From Roseibium sp. (GTDB taxonomy: Bacteria > Pseudomonadota > Alphaproteobacteria > Rhizobiales > Stappiaceae), in assembly GCA_017643925.1 (NCBI GenBank), contig JAEPML010000002.1, positions 372,001 through 436,000 on the forward strand: a stretch of 64,000 nucleotides of DNA, given 5' to 3'. Below the pieces are notes generated by a model. It did not search any database. It was not told where the DNA came from and saw nothing but the letters and a program-made list of their open reading frames with translations. Position numbers and translations under genes: made by a program. Positions 36,301-44,019 of the stretch are shown here, in pieces. Every line of letters begins with the position of its first letter. Position 1 is the first letter of the stretch.

Positions 36301-37978
36301 CAAAGGCGTCCCGGAACGTGACATCAGCCTGATAGGCATCCTGGCCCATCCCGGCCCACTGGGAGCCGTTCCCGGAAAACACGAACCCGACCTTGGCGTC
36401 TGGTTTGATAATGCTGCCAGAAATGGTGTCAGCCTGTTCGTCACCGGTTTCCGCGAATGCACGCAGGGCGGCCAGCTTGTCCTCTGCCGACTTGGCCGTA
36501 AGGATCAGACGCTCGGAAAGCAGGTCACGCGCATGCGCTGAAGAGGCAATGATCTTGCCGGCCGTGTCCGCGTCCCCGTTTTCAAGACGATCACCATACC
36601 GGCTTGCAAGTTCCTGCAAGGCTTCCTTCGAACGGGCACTCAGTACCAGCGGTGCCTCGACCGGCAGTGTCTCGGTGGCAACGGGGACCGGTTCTGCATC
36701 TCCGATGACCGCGTGTGCGTTGGTGCCGCCAAATCCGAAGGAGTTGATACCCGCGAGGCGGCGTTTGTCAGACCGCTGCAATTCAATGGCGTCGCCGGCA
36801 ACCTTGAGGTTCAGCTCTTCAAACGGAATGTCGGGATTTGGCGTGTTGAAATGCAGGGAGCTGGGCAGCAGGTCCTGCTTCAGCGCCATGACGGATTTGA
36901 GCAAGCCAACAAGGCCGGAGACAGGCTCCAGGTGACCAACATTGGTTTTCACCGAACCGATCGGAAGAACGTCGGTCCGCTTCTGACCGATTACCTTGCC
37001 AAGAGCATCCGCTTCCGCAGGGTCGCCCACCCGGGTGCCCGTGCCATGAGCTTCAACAAAGGCCAGTTCCTTTGGATCAACCTCGAGGCCTTCATAGATC
37101 TCGCGCAGCAGATCAGCCTGGGCGTAGGGCGAGGGGAGTGACAGGCCAACGGTTCGTCCGTCGGCGTTGATGCCGGTCGCCAGCAGTTTGCCGTGGCTCT
37201 TTGATCCGCTTGGCAGACCTGCACGTGCTGCTCGCAGCACGACGACGGCACCGCCTTCGGAGCGCACATAACCAGCGCCATTGGCGTCGAAAGCCTGGCA
37301 CAGGCCTGTCGGCGACAGCATGGTCGCGCGCGAAAACCCGACAAAGGCGAAGGGGCTGAGGAGAAGGCTGACACCGCAAACGATTGCAGTATCGATCTGT
37401 CCGCTTTCAATTGCCGATACAGCCTCGTGCAATGCAACGATTGAAGAGGAGCATGCCGTGTCGACGGTGAAACTCGGCCCGCGCAGGTCGTAGATATAGG
37501 AAATTCGGTTGGAGACGATGGAAAGCGTGTTCCCCGTCATGAACTGCATGTCGGCTGTCGCAGGGTCGACGATGAAGCGATGATGGTAGTCCAGAGACGA
37601 AGCCCCGACATAGACACCCGTGTTCGAGCCGGCGAGGTCGCTCGGGCGGATGTTTGCGTGCTCCAGGGCTTCCCACACCAATTGCAGCAAAAGCCGCTGC
37701 TGGGGATCCATCTGGACGGCTTCACGCGGGGAAATTCCGAAAAAAGCCGGATCGAATCCCCACACATCGTCGAGCTGCCCGGCAGCCCATGTATATGTTT
37801 TCCCGGAAGTGGATTGCTGCGGATGCCCGAAGCGCGCCAAAGGCCAGCGCTCAGGAGACACCGAAGAAACGGCGCATTGCCTTTCCTTCAGCAATGACCA
37901 GAATTCATCAGAATTTTTGGCTCCAGGGAGCCGAGTAGAATAGCCTAGAATGTCTATGTTTGATGTAAGCGATGCCAC
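30365..37978 (-). CDS. rkpA: Single-module highly reducing type I polyketide synthase (RkpA-like)
   Basis: The 2537-residue multienzyme reads, in order: ketosynthase 1-430 (Cys176 in TACSSS, His311, His349); malonyl-type acyltransferase 530-830 (Ser622 in GHSVGE, AYPFHS at 722-727); dehydratase 895-1180 (His927, Asp1090); a degenerate methyltransferase-like region about 1230-1540 (LLVGATGGL instead of a proper SAM loop); enoylreductase 1780-2110 (HGGAGGVGLAALQ); ketoreductase 2125-2330 (GGFGGFG, active Tyr in GQANYVAANGY); and ACP 2410-2490 (Ser2448 in GMDSL). There is no thioesterase. The set can carry out full fatty-acid-like cycles on one module. Start is GTG. It matches S. meliloti RkpA in size, domain order and linkage to RkpG/RkpH, and probably builds the acyl part of a lipid for K-antigen export. 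Confidence 0.92.
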   Translation of the reverse strand: MASLTSNIDILGYSTRLPGAKNSDEFWSLLKERQCAVSSVSPERWPLARFGHPQQSTSGKTYTWAAGQLDDVWGFDPAFFGISPREAVQMDPQQRLLLQLVWEALEHANIRPSDLAGSNTGVYVGASSLDYHHRFIVDPATADMQFMTGNTLSIVSNRISYIYDLRGPSFTVDTACSSSIVALHEAVSAIESGQIDTAIVCGVSLLLSPFAFVGFSRATMLSPTGLCQAFDANGAGYVRSEGGAVVVLRAARAGLPSGSKSHGKLLATGINADGRTVGLSLPSPYAQADLLREIYEGLEVDPKELAFVEAHGTGTRVGDPAEADALGKVIGQKRTDVLPIGSVKTNVGHLEPVSGLVGLLKSVMALKQDLLPSSLHFNTPNPDIPFEELNLKVAGDAIELQRSDKRRLAGINSFGFGGTNAHAVIGDAEPVPVATETLPVEAPLVLSARSKEALQELASRYGDRLENGDADTAGKIIASSAHARDLLSERLILTAKSAEDKLAALRAFAETGDEQADTISGSIIKPDAKVGFVFSGNGSQWAGMGQDAYQADVTFRDAFDKVDKIFMGISGWSLVTTLFAEDLEADLERSEIAQPLLFAIQVGLVESLRHRGITASGTAGHSVGEVAAAWCAGALDLEQAVKVIRARSSEQEVVRDLGSMGALLLPAEKAVDAINESGLPRLELAADNSPRSVTISGDSDSLDAFAKFARKKKWAMRRLNLAYPFHSALVDPIREPLLAALDGLTPTEPGLPFYSTVTPEETDVRVDPDYWWKNVRQPVLFAAAIENMAAYDFSVLVEIGPKTVLGTYVNDVLRAKGKKAKFLETLKEPPKSGGVPAGNPIDRIAATIIAHGGQTDLEKFVGPKPADIADLPSYPWQNSDFKPESSPERVDFMFGQTWPLLGYRLRQDAAEWFNHIDSGSLDFLTDHKVEQSVVFPAAGYIEMSLRAALRWTRGDKIELRDFDILRPLVIEVDEVWETQVRISSDDNVIEILSRPRLSENDWSLNARGTFITPSTVSRTPWLKTHDETVSVLDHETLYKITQSFGLNYGPAFRRAKEVVRHSDTSATVTLLPQDESVADLPFALCPTLVDAGFHGLFALLDGVEGVPQNTSFLPIRMGTLRLLAAEVNPTTVRIEVTKASPRSIEASFEFLDEDGQTIARLNKARFKAVTLGQDTHPDDLVYRQIATILPTNGRVSPVSEKFQSLEKLAEELDLAGSDEQELEDSRLLIEALGRTIAHQALYDLSDGTPLQLPAHVEAGKLHETAAPLAASMLHWLHESELCEETEDGFLISDPSENPSAHDLLQALIDGGGEHIAEAALLARLWTGLSEILTFGLAETSGKIYSSSLFEAYRDSSPGKKALSAALLESARKFVIDWSKDQPLRILLVGATGGLANSLDELLDPRHMALTVTDSTSAAVGRGERLWQGSSATSFVDPSEAEFTFDRYFDLVLFDTSLADIDSEVLARIASAVTKGGLVFAAEPLPQPLTDLIMGVGANWWNESASAEFPVSLQQDDWQKPLEAAGFRDVSTVPLKTSLLEADLISAKIAEIEETAASDDDGEEQDEQETTRSYLLLTDAEGAEYRFAEGLKSCLERDGHTATLLVPGEVTEQLGEGIWSADLDADKQGEAPDETLSDLIRSHEGRIVHLLGAYAAPGNALQSVDTRAYTMMAVLKALSANEGEVTIIAPAGAQDIAGGKAPIPDQAGVWAFGRVVMNEYPDANLKLIDVSPDLEPGIAAARVAEEILVHNGEREVVLDSKSRSGLRILKGGVLSGPGLRDGAETAMRLDILRQGSLDQLSWQTVERKPLGDRDVEIAVDASGLNFRDVMWALGLLPEEALEDGFAGPTLGMECCGHVVNCGPDVTRFRPGDKVITFAPACFASHVTVDESGCAPMPQNVSAEEAATIPVTFLTAYYALVHLARLEEGETVLIHGGAGGVGLAALQIAKWRGARIIATAGSEDKRNTLKLLGADVVLDSRSLAFVDAVLEETAGDGVDVVLNSLFGEAMERSIEVLKPFGRFLELGKRDYYGNTRIGLRPFRQNLTYYGIDADQLLTRQPKLAEELFEKLVELFEDGTLRPLPHRVFDSEDVVDAFRLMQQAGHIGKIVLRPPLAPESSTTANEEVAIDGDAVYLIAGGFGGFGAALLHRLADHGARNLAVLSRRGDASEDAQAVIASLKDRDVTVTGYACDITDETAIKNALQDIRSAGLPLKGVFHTAMVLNDVLLANMDHDGLTRVLAPKVRGAELLDELTSDDPLDHFVLYSSATTLVGNPGQANYVAANGYLEGLARKRRAEGKPALAIAWGAISDAGYLARNEDVNEMLSRKLGRHALTAKEALDGLMTLLAPQYADQGALSALGYARIDWQAARKDLSLVGTPLVSLLGLGDEDDAGADGVVDLAAMLEGMDQVTAAQTVAKLLATEIGKILRISPEEIDPHKPLSDIGMDSLMALELRMSAEQQFGIDIPLMSLANGATLIDLSSRVANRVLGEESASGVSDETQQLASLHMDDERHETEDLSDVAAEVENKSRELGSFL

Positions 37979-38278
37979 AGAACAACCTGTATTACTCTTT
38001 GGAAGCCGACCTATTTATTGAGATTCTAAAAAACTTACAATTAGCGAATACTCATTTCCAAGGGCTCCCTCAACGTCAATATTCCGTCCGGCGAACGCCT
38101 GCGAGCAGGTCTAACCGGAGATTACCCCAGACACGGAATTGTCTCCATAGCTCTGAAGAGTGTCAAATCGAGGATGGTTTATCTCATGCTGTATATTAGT
38201 GGAAGGCATTATGTTCAAAAACTGCAGTGATGTTGCCATTTTTTGAGATTTGCCTAGATCATTGACACAACGAATAAA
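37979..38278. other. AT-rich non-coding region upstream of the polyketide synthase
   Basis: This stretch is visibly lower in GC than the surrounding genes and contains no gene. It holds the probable promoter of the synthase near 38012-38040 and, at its right edge, the terminator of the mttB-like gene. A 75-codon frame at 37972-38199 lacks a ribosome site. Confidence 0.55.
38012..38040 (-). promoter_or_regulatory. Candidate sigma-70 promoter of the rkpA-rkpG unit
   Basis: On the minus strand TTGTAA (38040-38035) and TAAATA (38017-38012) are spaced 17 bases apart in an AT-rich tract. The predicted leader is about 30 bases to the GTG start. This is by-eye matching only. Confidence 0.42.
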
Positions 38279-38305
38279 AAAAGCCCCGATTTTTTCGGGG
38301 CTTTT
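38274..38305 (-). terminator. Intrinsic terminator of the mttB-like gene
   Basis: A stem AAAAGCCCCGA (38279-38289) with TCGGGGCTTTT (38295-38305) has a loop of T residues and a long U-tract on the minus strand. It lies 14 bases after the stop codon. Confidence 0.88.
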
Positions 38306-38319
38306 GTAATTTTATGTCA

Positions 38320-39858
38320 CTAAACGTTACTGTCAGGGAAGGATGATTTTCGCTCCGCCATGAAGGCCTGCAGAGCTTCATCGGTTCCCGGGTCGAGTTC
38401 CGGCCCGGAATAGGACCTGAGCATCTCCTTCCAGCGCCCGTTTGCCCGCTGAGCGGCGTCCATTTCCCCGTCTGCCAGCCACTGTTCGAACGAGTTGTTG
38501 TCGGCAATTGACGAGCGGTAGAAGGCGCTCTCGAAATTGCGCTGCGTATGCGCCGCACCGAGAAAATGTCCACCAGGACCAACTTCCTGAAGGGCGTCCA
38601 TCGCCAGAGCTTCTTCGGATACGTCGATCCCCTTGGCCAGAACATGCATCATTCCGAGCTGGTCGGCATCCATGATGAACTTTTCATAGGACGAACACAG
38701 GCCCCCTTCGAGCCAGCCTGCGGAGTGAAGCGCGAAGTTCACGCCGGACTGAACGGTAGCCAGAATTGTCTGGGCCGACTCCTGCGCCGACTGGGCGTCC
38801 GGAACCTTTGAAGCGGTAAAGGAACCACCGGACCGGAAGGGCAGGTTCAGGCGACGAGCAAGTTTGGCCGCACCATTGAGGAGCAGCGACCCTTCGGGGC
38901 TGCCGAATGTCGGTGCGCCGGACTGCATGGAGATGGAGCTGACGAAGGCGCCGAAGACAACCGGCGCGCCGGGACGCACCAGCTGCGTCAGGGCACAGCC
39001 GGCCATGGCTTCGGCCAGAACCTGGGACAGGGTACCTGCGACAGTGACCGGGCTCATCGCGCCAGCAAGGATGAAGGGAGACACGATACAGGCCTGGTTG
39101 TGGCGGGCGTAGACCTTGAGCGCCCCGAGCATGGTCGCGTCAAAAACCAGCGGAGAGTTTGCATTGATCAGCTGGATCATGACGCAGTTCTGGTCGACAA
39201 AGTCCTCACCAAAGGTGATCTGGGCCATGCGGACCGAATCTTCAGCGCGCTCCGGAGCTGTTACGGATCCCATGAAGGGTTTGTCCGAGTATTTGATATG
39301 GGAGTAGACCATATCGAAATGGCGCTTGTTGACCGGGAGGTCGACCGGCTCGCAAACGGTCCCGCCAGAATGGTGCAGCCACGGCGACATGTAGGCCAGC
39401 TTCACGAAATTCCGGAAATCCTCGATGGTTCCGTAGCGGCGTCCCTGGTCGAGGTCAGTCACGAAAGGAGGGCCGTAGACCGGCGCGAAGACGAGATTGT
39501 TGCCGCCGATTTCAACGCTGCGCGCCGGGTTGCGGGCATGCTGTGTGAACTGGGATGGCGCGGTTTTCAGGATCTCCCGAAGCATGCCTTTCGGGAACCG
39601 CACCCGTTCACCATCAACTTCGGCGCCGGCGATTTTCCAGATGTTCAGGACTTCCGGGTCTTCTCGAAACTCAAGACCGATTTCTGCCAGGATCCGGTCG
39701 GCATTGGCTTCGATTTTCTCAACACCTTCGTCGCTCAGAACGTCGTAAACCGGAATATTGCGCGCGATGTAGGGTACGGCCTGGCTGCTCGGACCTGCCT
39801 GTCGCCGTTCACGACGAGCATTTCTTCCGCGGCGGCCTGATGGGGCAGCTTCTGACAT
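38320..39858 (-). CDS. Trimethylamine methyltransferase (MttB) family protein, non-pyrrolysine type
   Basis: The 512-residue protein is a TIM-barrel MttB-superfamily methyltransferase with the typical segments VYGPPFVTDLDQGRRYGT, HHSGGTVCEPVDLP, FILAGAMSPVTVAGTLSQ, APTFGSPEGSLLLNGAAKLARRL and AGWLEGGLCSSYEKF. There is no internal amber codon, so it is not a pyrrolysine enzyme but one of the MtgB-like forms that demethylate quaternary amines such as glycine betaine onto a corrinoid protein. No corrinoid protein or activase gene is in the window. It is divergent from a dimethylglycine-dehydrogenase-like gene. The N-terminus is Arg-rich (GRRGRNARRERRQ). Substrate uncertain. Confidence 0.9.
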   Translation of the reverse strand: MSEAAPSGRRGRNARRERRQAGPSSQAVPYIARNIPVYDVLSDEGVEKIEANADRILAEIGLEFREDPEVLNIWKIAGAEVDGERVRFPKGMLREILKTAPSQFTQHARNPARSVEIGGNNLVFAPVYGPPFVTDLDQGRRYGTIEDFRNFVKLAYMSPWLHHSGGTVCEPVDLPVNKRHFDMVYSHIKYSDKPFMGSVTAPERAEDSVRMAQITFGEDFVDQNCVMIQLINANSPLVFDATMLGALKVYARHNQACIVSPFILAGAMSPVTVAGTLSQVLAEAMAGCALTQLVRPGAPVVFGAFVSSISMQSGAPTFGSPEGSLLLNGAAKLARRLNLPFRSGGSFTASKVPDAQSAQESAQTILATVQSGVNFALHSAGWLEGGLCSSYEKFIMDADQLGMMHVLAKGIDVSEEALAMDALQEVGPGGHFLGAAHTQRNFESAFYRSSIADNNSFEQWLADGEMDAAQRANGRWKEMLRSYSGPELDPGTDEALQAFMAERKSSFPDSNV

Positions 39859-40233
39859 TATTGGGCTCCCAGGATGGAATGATCATTATCGCTAGTCTTA
39901 GACAGCTTGGCCAGCGGCCTTGGTACAGATGCGTCCTAACCTAACCTAATTCCGGCATGCGTGAACCGGAGATATTGCCTCGCGCAACCCATTGTGGTGT
40001 GATTTTCAGCCCTCCGGAATTTTGGACCGTGTCGTGGTCAACACGCGCCATGACGCAATTACGCTATTTGGTACCGTGATCTGCCGCGATACTGACACCA
40101 AGTTGTCTGTATGCCGGGTCAGACCGACAGGTAAACATGCATCGGATCTGAAACCGGGCTGATCAGCCGCGCACACTAATGCATATGGGAGGGGCGCTGC
40201 CTCTGTTCCCTGCTGTTGAAGAGGAATGAAAAA
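39859..40233. other. Divergent intergenic region between mttB-like and DMGDH-like genes
   Basis: This 375-base region should hold both promoters. A short interrupted dyad CGTGT/ACACG occurs at 40028-40045, and CCTAA repeats at about 39936-39946. The ribosome site GAGGA for the plus-strand gene is at 40221-40225. No gene is seen. Confidence 0.5.
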
Positions 40234-42795
40234 ATGTCAGCGTTTCCTGACAGGGCAAAGGTCGTCATTGTTGGTCTCGGAGGGATTGTCGGCGCATCGG
40301 TGGCGCATCACCTGATCGAGCGGGGCTGGGACGACATCGTCGGGATCGACAAGTCGGGTGTCCCCACCGACATCGGCTCGACCGCCCACGCTTCCGATTT
40401 CTGCTACACCACCAGCCACGACTACCTGTCCGTCTGGACAACGCAGTACTCCATCGATTTTTTTGAGAAGATGGGTCACTACGCGCGCGTCGGCGGTCTC
40501 GAAATCGCCCGGACCGGCGACGACACCTGGATGGAAGAAATCAAGCGCAAGGTCACCTCTGGCAAGGCCTTCGGCACCAATGTGCGCCTCGTCGATCCGG
40601 CCGAGATCAAGGAAAAGTTCCCGCTGATCGAGGAGGACATGGTTCAGGGTGGCATGTGGGACCCGGATGCGGGTCTCGTCATACCGCGTTCGCAGACAGT
40701 CGCGGGCAAACTCGTAGACGCGGGTGAAAAGAGCGGAAAGCTCAAGGTCTTTGCAAATACACCAGCCCAGTCGCTTCTGGTCGAGAATGGCCGGATCAAG
40801 GGCGTCGTCACCCACCGGGGGACGATCCTTGCCGACCATGTCATCGTCTGCGCAGGGCTGTGGGGCAGGCAGATTGCCGAGATGGTCGGTGAAGACCTGC
40901 CGGTCATGCCGGTCGATCACCCGCTGACCTTCTTCGGCCCCTATAACGAATTCGAGGGGACAGGCAAGGACATCGGCTACCCGCTTCTGCGCGACCAGGG
41001 TAATTCGGCCTACATGCGCGACACAGGTGATCCGAAGACGTCCGAAGGTGGTCAGATCGAGTGGGGCTACTATGAACCCACTCATCCACGCATGTGCCAC
41101 CCGCGCGACCTCCTTGAAAAGGATCAGGCACGCCTGTCACCCTCCCAGCGTGACCTTGAAATGGAGCAGGTCATCGAGCCGCTGGAACGGGCCATGGAGC
41201 TGACGCCGATCCTGGGTGAGCTTGGGTATAATGAAAGCCACTCGTTCAACGGACTTCTGCAGGTGTCAGCTGCCGGCGGGCCGTCTTGCGGCGAAAGCCA
41301 GAAGGTGCGCGGCCTGTGGTACTGTGTTGCCATCTGGGTCAAGGACGGGCCGGGCTATGGCAAGCTCATTGCAGACTGGATCACCGACGGAAGAACCGAA
41401 ATCGATCACGCCACGATCGACTATTCCCGGTTCTACCAGCACCAGCTGACGGAAGAATTCATCGAGGGGCGGTGCTACGAGGCCGCGCAGAAGATCTACT
41501 TCCCGGCGATCCATCCGCGTGAGCCCTATGCCAACGGCCGCAACGTGAAGAGGTCGCCCTTCTATGAGAGGGAAGTCGAACTCGGCGGCCATTTCATGGA
41601 GCTCGGTGGCTGGGAACGTGCCCATGGCTATGCGGCCAATGAACATCTGCTTGAAAAATACGGCAACCAGGTTCCGGAACGCGAGAACGAATGGGACAAC
41701 CGTCACTTCTGGCGGGTTTCCAACGCCGAACAGCTCGCCCTGAGTGAGGATTGTGGCATCATCAACTTGTCCCACTTCTACATGTTCGATGTGGAAGGAC
41801 CGGATCATGTCGAGCTGATGGAATGGCTCTGCGCCGCAAAGATCGGCGGCGACAACATGGTCGGCAAAGGCATCTACACACATTTCCTGGATGACGAAGG
41901 CAACGTGCGTGCCGACCTGACCGTCTTCCGCATGGAAGACCGCTGCCGGATCGTGGATGGAGCCGACGCCGGACCGCGTGACTATCACTACGTCAAGCGC
42001 ATTGCGGAAGACAAAGGCTACGACGTGACCGTCACCGATGTCAGCGAACAGTTCACCACAATCGGCATCTGGGGACCGAATGCGCGCGAAAACCTCAAGA
42101 AGGTCGTTTCCGATCCGGCTGCACTGGATCCGGAGAACTTCCCGTTCGCAGCCATCCGGCAGATCGAGATTGCAGGCAAACCGGTTTCCGCCCTGCGCCT
42201 TTCCTATGTTGGTGAACAGGGCTGGGAACTGCACATGAAATTTGAGGACGGGCTGGCAGTCTGGGATGCGCTGCGCGGCATTGGTGTCATGGCCGTCGGG
42301 GTTGAAACTTATGCAAACTCCCGCCGTATGGAAAAGAGCCTCCGCCTGCAGAATGCGGACCTGCTGACGCAATACAATCTCTATGAAGCCGACCTCGCGC
42401 GACCAAAGGTCAAGGCTGCAGATTTCCGCGGCAAGGCCAAACATGTCGAGTATCGGGAGCGGGAGCATCAACCGGCGATGCTTTGTACGCTGGTCATGAC
42501 GGAAAACACCGATGCAAGCGGTGTGAAGCGCTATCCTGTCGGTGCCATGCCGGTCATGGACCCTGATACGGGCAAGACACTTGTCGACAGTCTCGGGCGG
42601 ATTTCCTACACGACCTCCGTTGCGTTCGGGCCCACCATCGGCAAGAACATCGCTCTGGCCTATCTGCCTTACGAGTATTGTCAGGTCGGTCGCAAGTTGA
42701 CGGTCGAGTATTTCTCCGAGACTTATCCGGTCGAAGTGGCCGGCGTCGGTTATCAGCCGCTATACGACCCGGAAAACCTGAAGCCGAGGAGCTGA
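40234..42795 (+). CDS. FAD-dependent dimethylglycine/sarcosine dehydrogenase-like protein with GcvT domains
   Basis: From the ATG at 40234 (GAGGA 8 bases upstream; the TTG at 40216 is rejected) the product is 853 residues. It has an N-terminal DAO/FAD-binding domain (VVIVGLGGIVGASVAHHLIERGW at residues 10-32), an oxidoreductase central region, and C-terminal GcvT-like folate-binding domains (about 430-850, with FRMEDRCRIVDGADAG and LRLSYVGEQGWELHM). This is the architecture of dimethylglycine and sarcosine dehydrogenases, which oxidise N-methyl groups and transfer the formaldehyde to tetrahydrofolate. It lies between mttB-like and homocysteine methyltransferase genes, pointing to stepwise demethylation of betaine-type substrates. 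No signal peptide. Exact substrate not determined. Confidence 0.9.
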   Translation: MSAFPDRAKVVIVGLGGIVGASVAHHLIERGWDDIVGIDKSGVPTDIGSTAHASDFCYTTSHDYLSVWTTQYSIDFFEKMGHYARVGGLEIARTGDDTWMEEIKRKVTSGKAFGTNVRLVDPAEIKEKFPLIEEDMVQGGMWDPDAGLVIPRSQTVAGKLVDAGEKSGKLKVFANTPAQSLLVENGRIKGVVTHRGTILADHVIVCAGLWGRQIAEMVGEDLPVMPVDHPLTFFGPYNEFEGTGKDIGYPLLRDQGNSAYMRDTGDPKTSEGGQIEWGYYEPTHPRMCHPRDLLEKDQARLSPSQRDLEMEQVIEPLERAMELTPILGELGYNESHSFNGLLQVSAAGGPSCGESQKVRGLWYCVAIWVKDGPGYGKLIADWITDGRTEIDHATIDYSRFYQHQLTEEFIEGRCYEAAQKIYFPAIHPREPYANGRNVKRSPFYEREVELGGHFMELGGWERAHGYAANEHLLEKYGNQVPERENEWDNRHFWRVSNAEQLALSEDCGIINLSHFYMFDVEGPDHVELMEWLCAAKIGGDNMVGKGIYTHFLDDEGNVRADLTVFRMEDRCRIVDGADAGPRDYHYVKRIAEDKGYDVTVTDVSEQFTTIGIWGPNARENLKKVVSDPAALDPENFPFAAIRQIEIAGKPVSALRLSYVGEQGWELHMKFEDGLAVWDALRGIGVMAVGVETYANSRRMEKSLRLQNADLLTQYNLYEADLARPKVKAADFRGKAKHVEYREREHQPAMLCTLVMTENTDASGVKRYPVGAMPVMDPDTGKTLVDSLGRISYTTSVAFGPTIGKNIALAYLPYEYCQVGRKLTVEYFSETYPVEVAGVGYQPLYDPENLKPRS

Positions 42796-42852
42796 TTGCC
42801 ACCGGTATAACAAGACCGGGGAAATCTTGCTTTCCAATCCAGAACCAGACAA

Positions 42853-42878
42853 ACCCCGCGTGGACAACCGCGCGGGGT
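42853..42878 (+). terminator. GC-rich hairpin between the DMGDH-like gene and bmt
   Basis: Arms ACCCCGCG and CGCGGGGT pair around a 10-base loop, but no U-tract follows. It may only partly terminate, or may stabilise the upstream message. Confidence 0.4.
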
Positions 42879-42934
42879 CTGCTATTGCAGGCGCAAGGCC
42901 CTGAAGGGCTATCGACAAAATGAAAGACAGTTGA

Positions 42935-43963
42935 ATGTCCAAGCTGGAAGATCTTCTTGCGCGCAAGGGCGCGCTTCTTGCTGACGGGGCGACCGGAACC
43001 AACCTTTTTGACATGGGGCTGGTTTCAGGGGATGCGCCGGAACTCTGGAACACGGACGAACCGGATAAGATCAGGGCCCTGCACCAGTCTTTTGTAGACG
43101 CGGGCTCCGACATCATCCTGACCAACACGTTCGGCTGCAACCGGCATCGGCTCAAGCTGCACAATGCGGTTGACCGGGTGAAGGAACTCAATATTGCCGG
43201 TGTGAAGCTGGCGCTGGAAGTTGCCGGTACCGTTGAGCGCGAGGTTCTGATCGGCGGATCCATTGGTCCGACCGGAGAGCTTTTCCAACCTCTTGGCGCG
43301 CTGAGCTACGAGGAAGGCGTGGAGGCCTTCCGCGAACAGATGGAAGGGCTGGTCGAAGGTGGCGCAGATATTCTCTGGGTTGAAACCATGTCGGCCGTTG
43401 AAGAAATGAAGGCCGCTGCCGAGGCGGCCAGGGATTTTGATTTGCCGCTGGTCATCACTGCCAGCTTCGATACCGCAGGCAAAACCATGATGGGATTGCC
43501 GCCTAAAGGGCTTGGCGACCTGCAATCGCAATTTGCCTGTACGCCGGTGGCAATCGGTTCGAATTGCGGGGTCGGCGCGTCCGATCTTCTGACCGCCATC
43601 ATGGAGATCACCGAAGCCTATCCCGACGCTATCGTGGTTGCGAAGGCCAATTGCGGGATTCCCCAGATCCAGGGCGACGAGGTGGTCTACACGGGAACAC
43701 CGGATCTCATGGCCAGCTATACGCATATGGCGTTGGACGCCGGTGCCAGGATCATCGGAGGCTGCTGCGGCACATCTCCGGTGCATCTGTCCGCCATGCG
43801 TGGGGCTATCGACACCCATCAGGCCGGCAGCCGGCCAACTCTGGACCAGGTTCTTCAGCAAATCGGCCCCCTGGTTTCCCCCCCCAACAGGGAGGCCGAT
43901 GCTGCGCGTGCCGAAAGCGAGGGGGCCGCAACAGGCCGCCGCCGGGGCCGCAGAAGAGGCTGA
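42935..43963 (+). CDS. bmt: Betaine/homocysteine S-methyltransferase family protein
   Basis: The 342-residue protein is a homocysteine S-methyltransferase TIM barrel. GALLADGATGTNLFDMG opens the domain, TNTFGCNRHRL follows, and the zinc-binding cysteines lie in SNCGVG and GGCCGTSPVH. Members use zinc to activate homocysteine and a donor such as glycine betaine or S-methylmethionine, yielding methionine. In rhizobia Bmt makes dimethylglycine from betaine, which the upstream flavoprotein could oxidise. Donor specificity cannot be fixed by eye. The C-terminus is a short Arg-rich tail (GRRRGRRRG). A strong terminator follows. Confidence in the family is high, in the symbol moderate. Confidence 0.88.
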   Translation: MSKLEDLLARKGALLADGATGTNLFDMGLVSGDAPELWNTDEPDKIRALHQSFVDAGSDIILTNTFGCNRHRLKLHNAVDRVKELNIAGVKLALEVAGTVEREVLIGGSIGPTGELFQPLGALSYEEGVEAFREQMEGLVEGGADILWVETMSAVEEMKAAAEAARDFDLPLVITASFDTAGKTMMGLPPKGLGDLQSQFACTPVAIGSNCGVGASDLLTAIMEITEAYPDAIVVAKANCGIPQIQGDEVVYTGTPDLMASYTHMALDAGARIIGGCCGTSPVHLSAMRGAIDTHQAGSRPTLDQVLQQIGPLVSPPNREADAARAESEGAATGRRRGRRRG

Positions 43964-43980
43964 CCAGCACATATCTAAAG

Positions 43981-44004
43981 AGGCTCCTTTCCGGAGCCTT
44001 TTTT
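43981..44004 (+). terminator. Intrinsic terminator after bmt
   Basis: Stem AGGCTCC-TTTCC-GGAGCCT (43981-43999) followed by a T-run. It separates bmt from a convergent gene. Confidence 0.88.
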
Positions 44005-44019
44005 GTTTGCGCGTGGAAT

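Noticed and set aside
38320-39858. Pyrrolysine-encoding mttB
   Set aside because: No in-frame amber codon interrupts the frame, so the non-pyrrolysine branch is more likely.
41266-42471. 401-codon open frame opposite the dimethylglycine-dehydrogenase-like gene
   Set aside because: It is antisense to a fully intact gene with strong family motifs; its own translation has no recognisable domain.
21000-44000. Mobile element or recent transfer around the capsule/PKS locus
   Set aside because: No transposase, integrase, tRNA insertion site or flanking direct repeats were seen; only the intergenic region at 37979-38278 is AT-rich.
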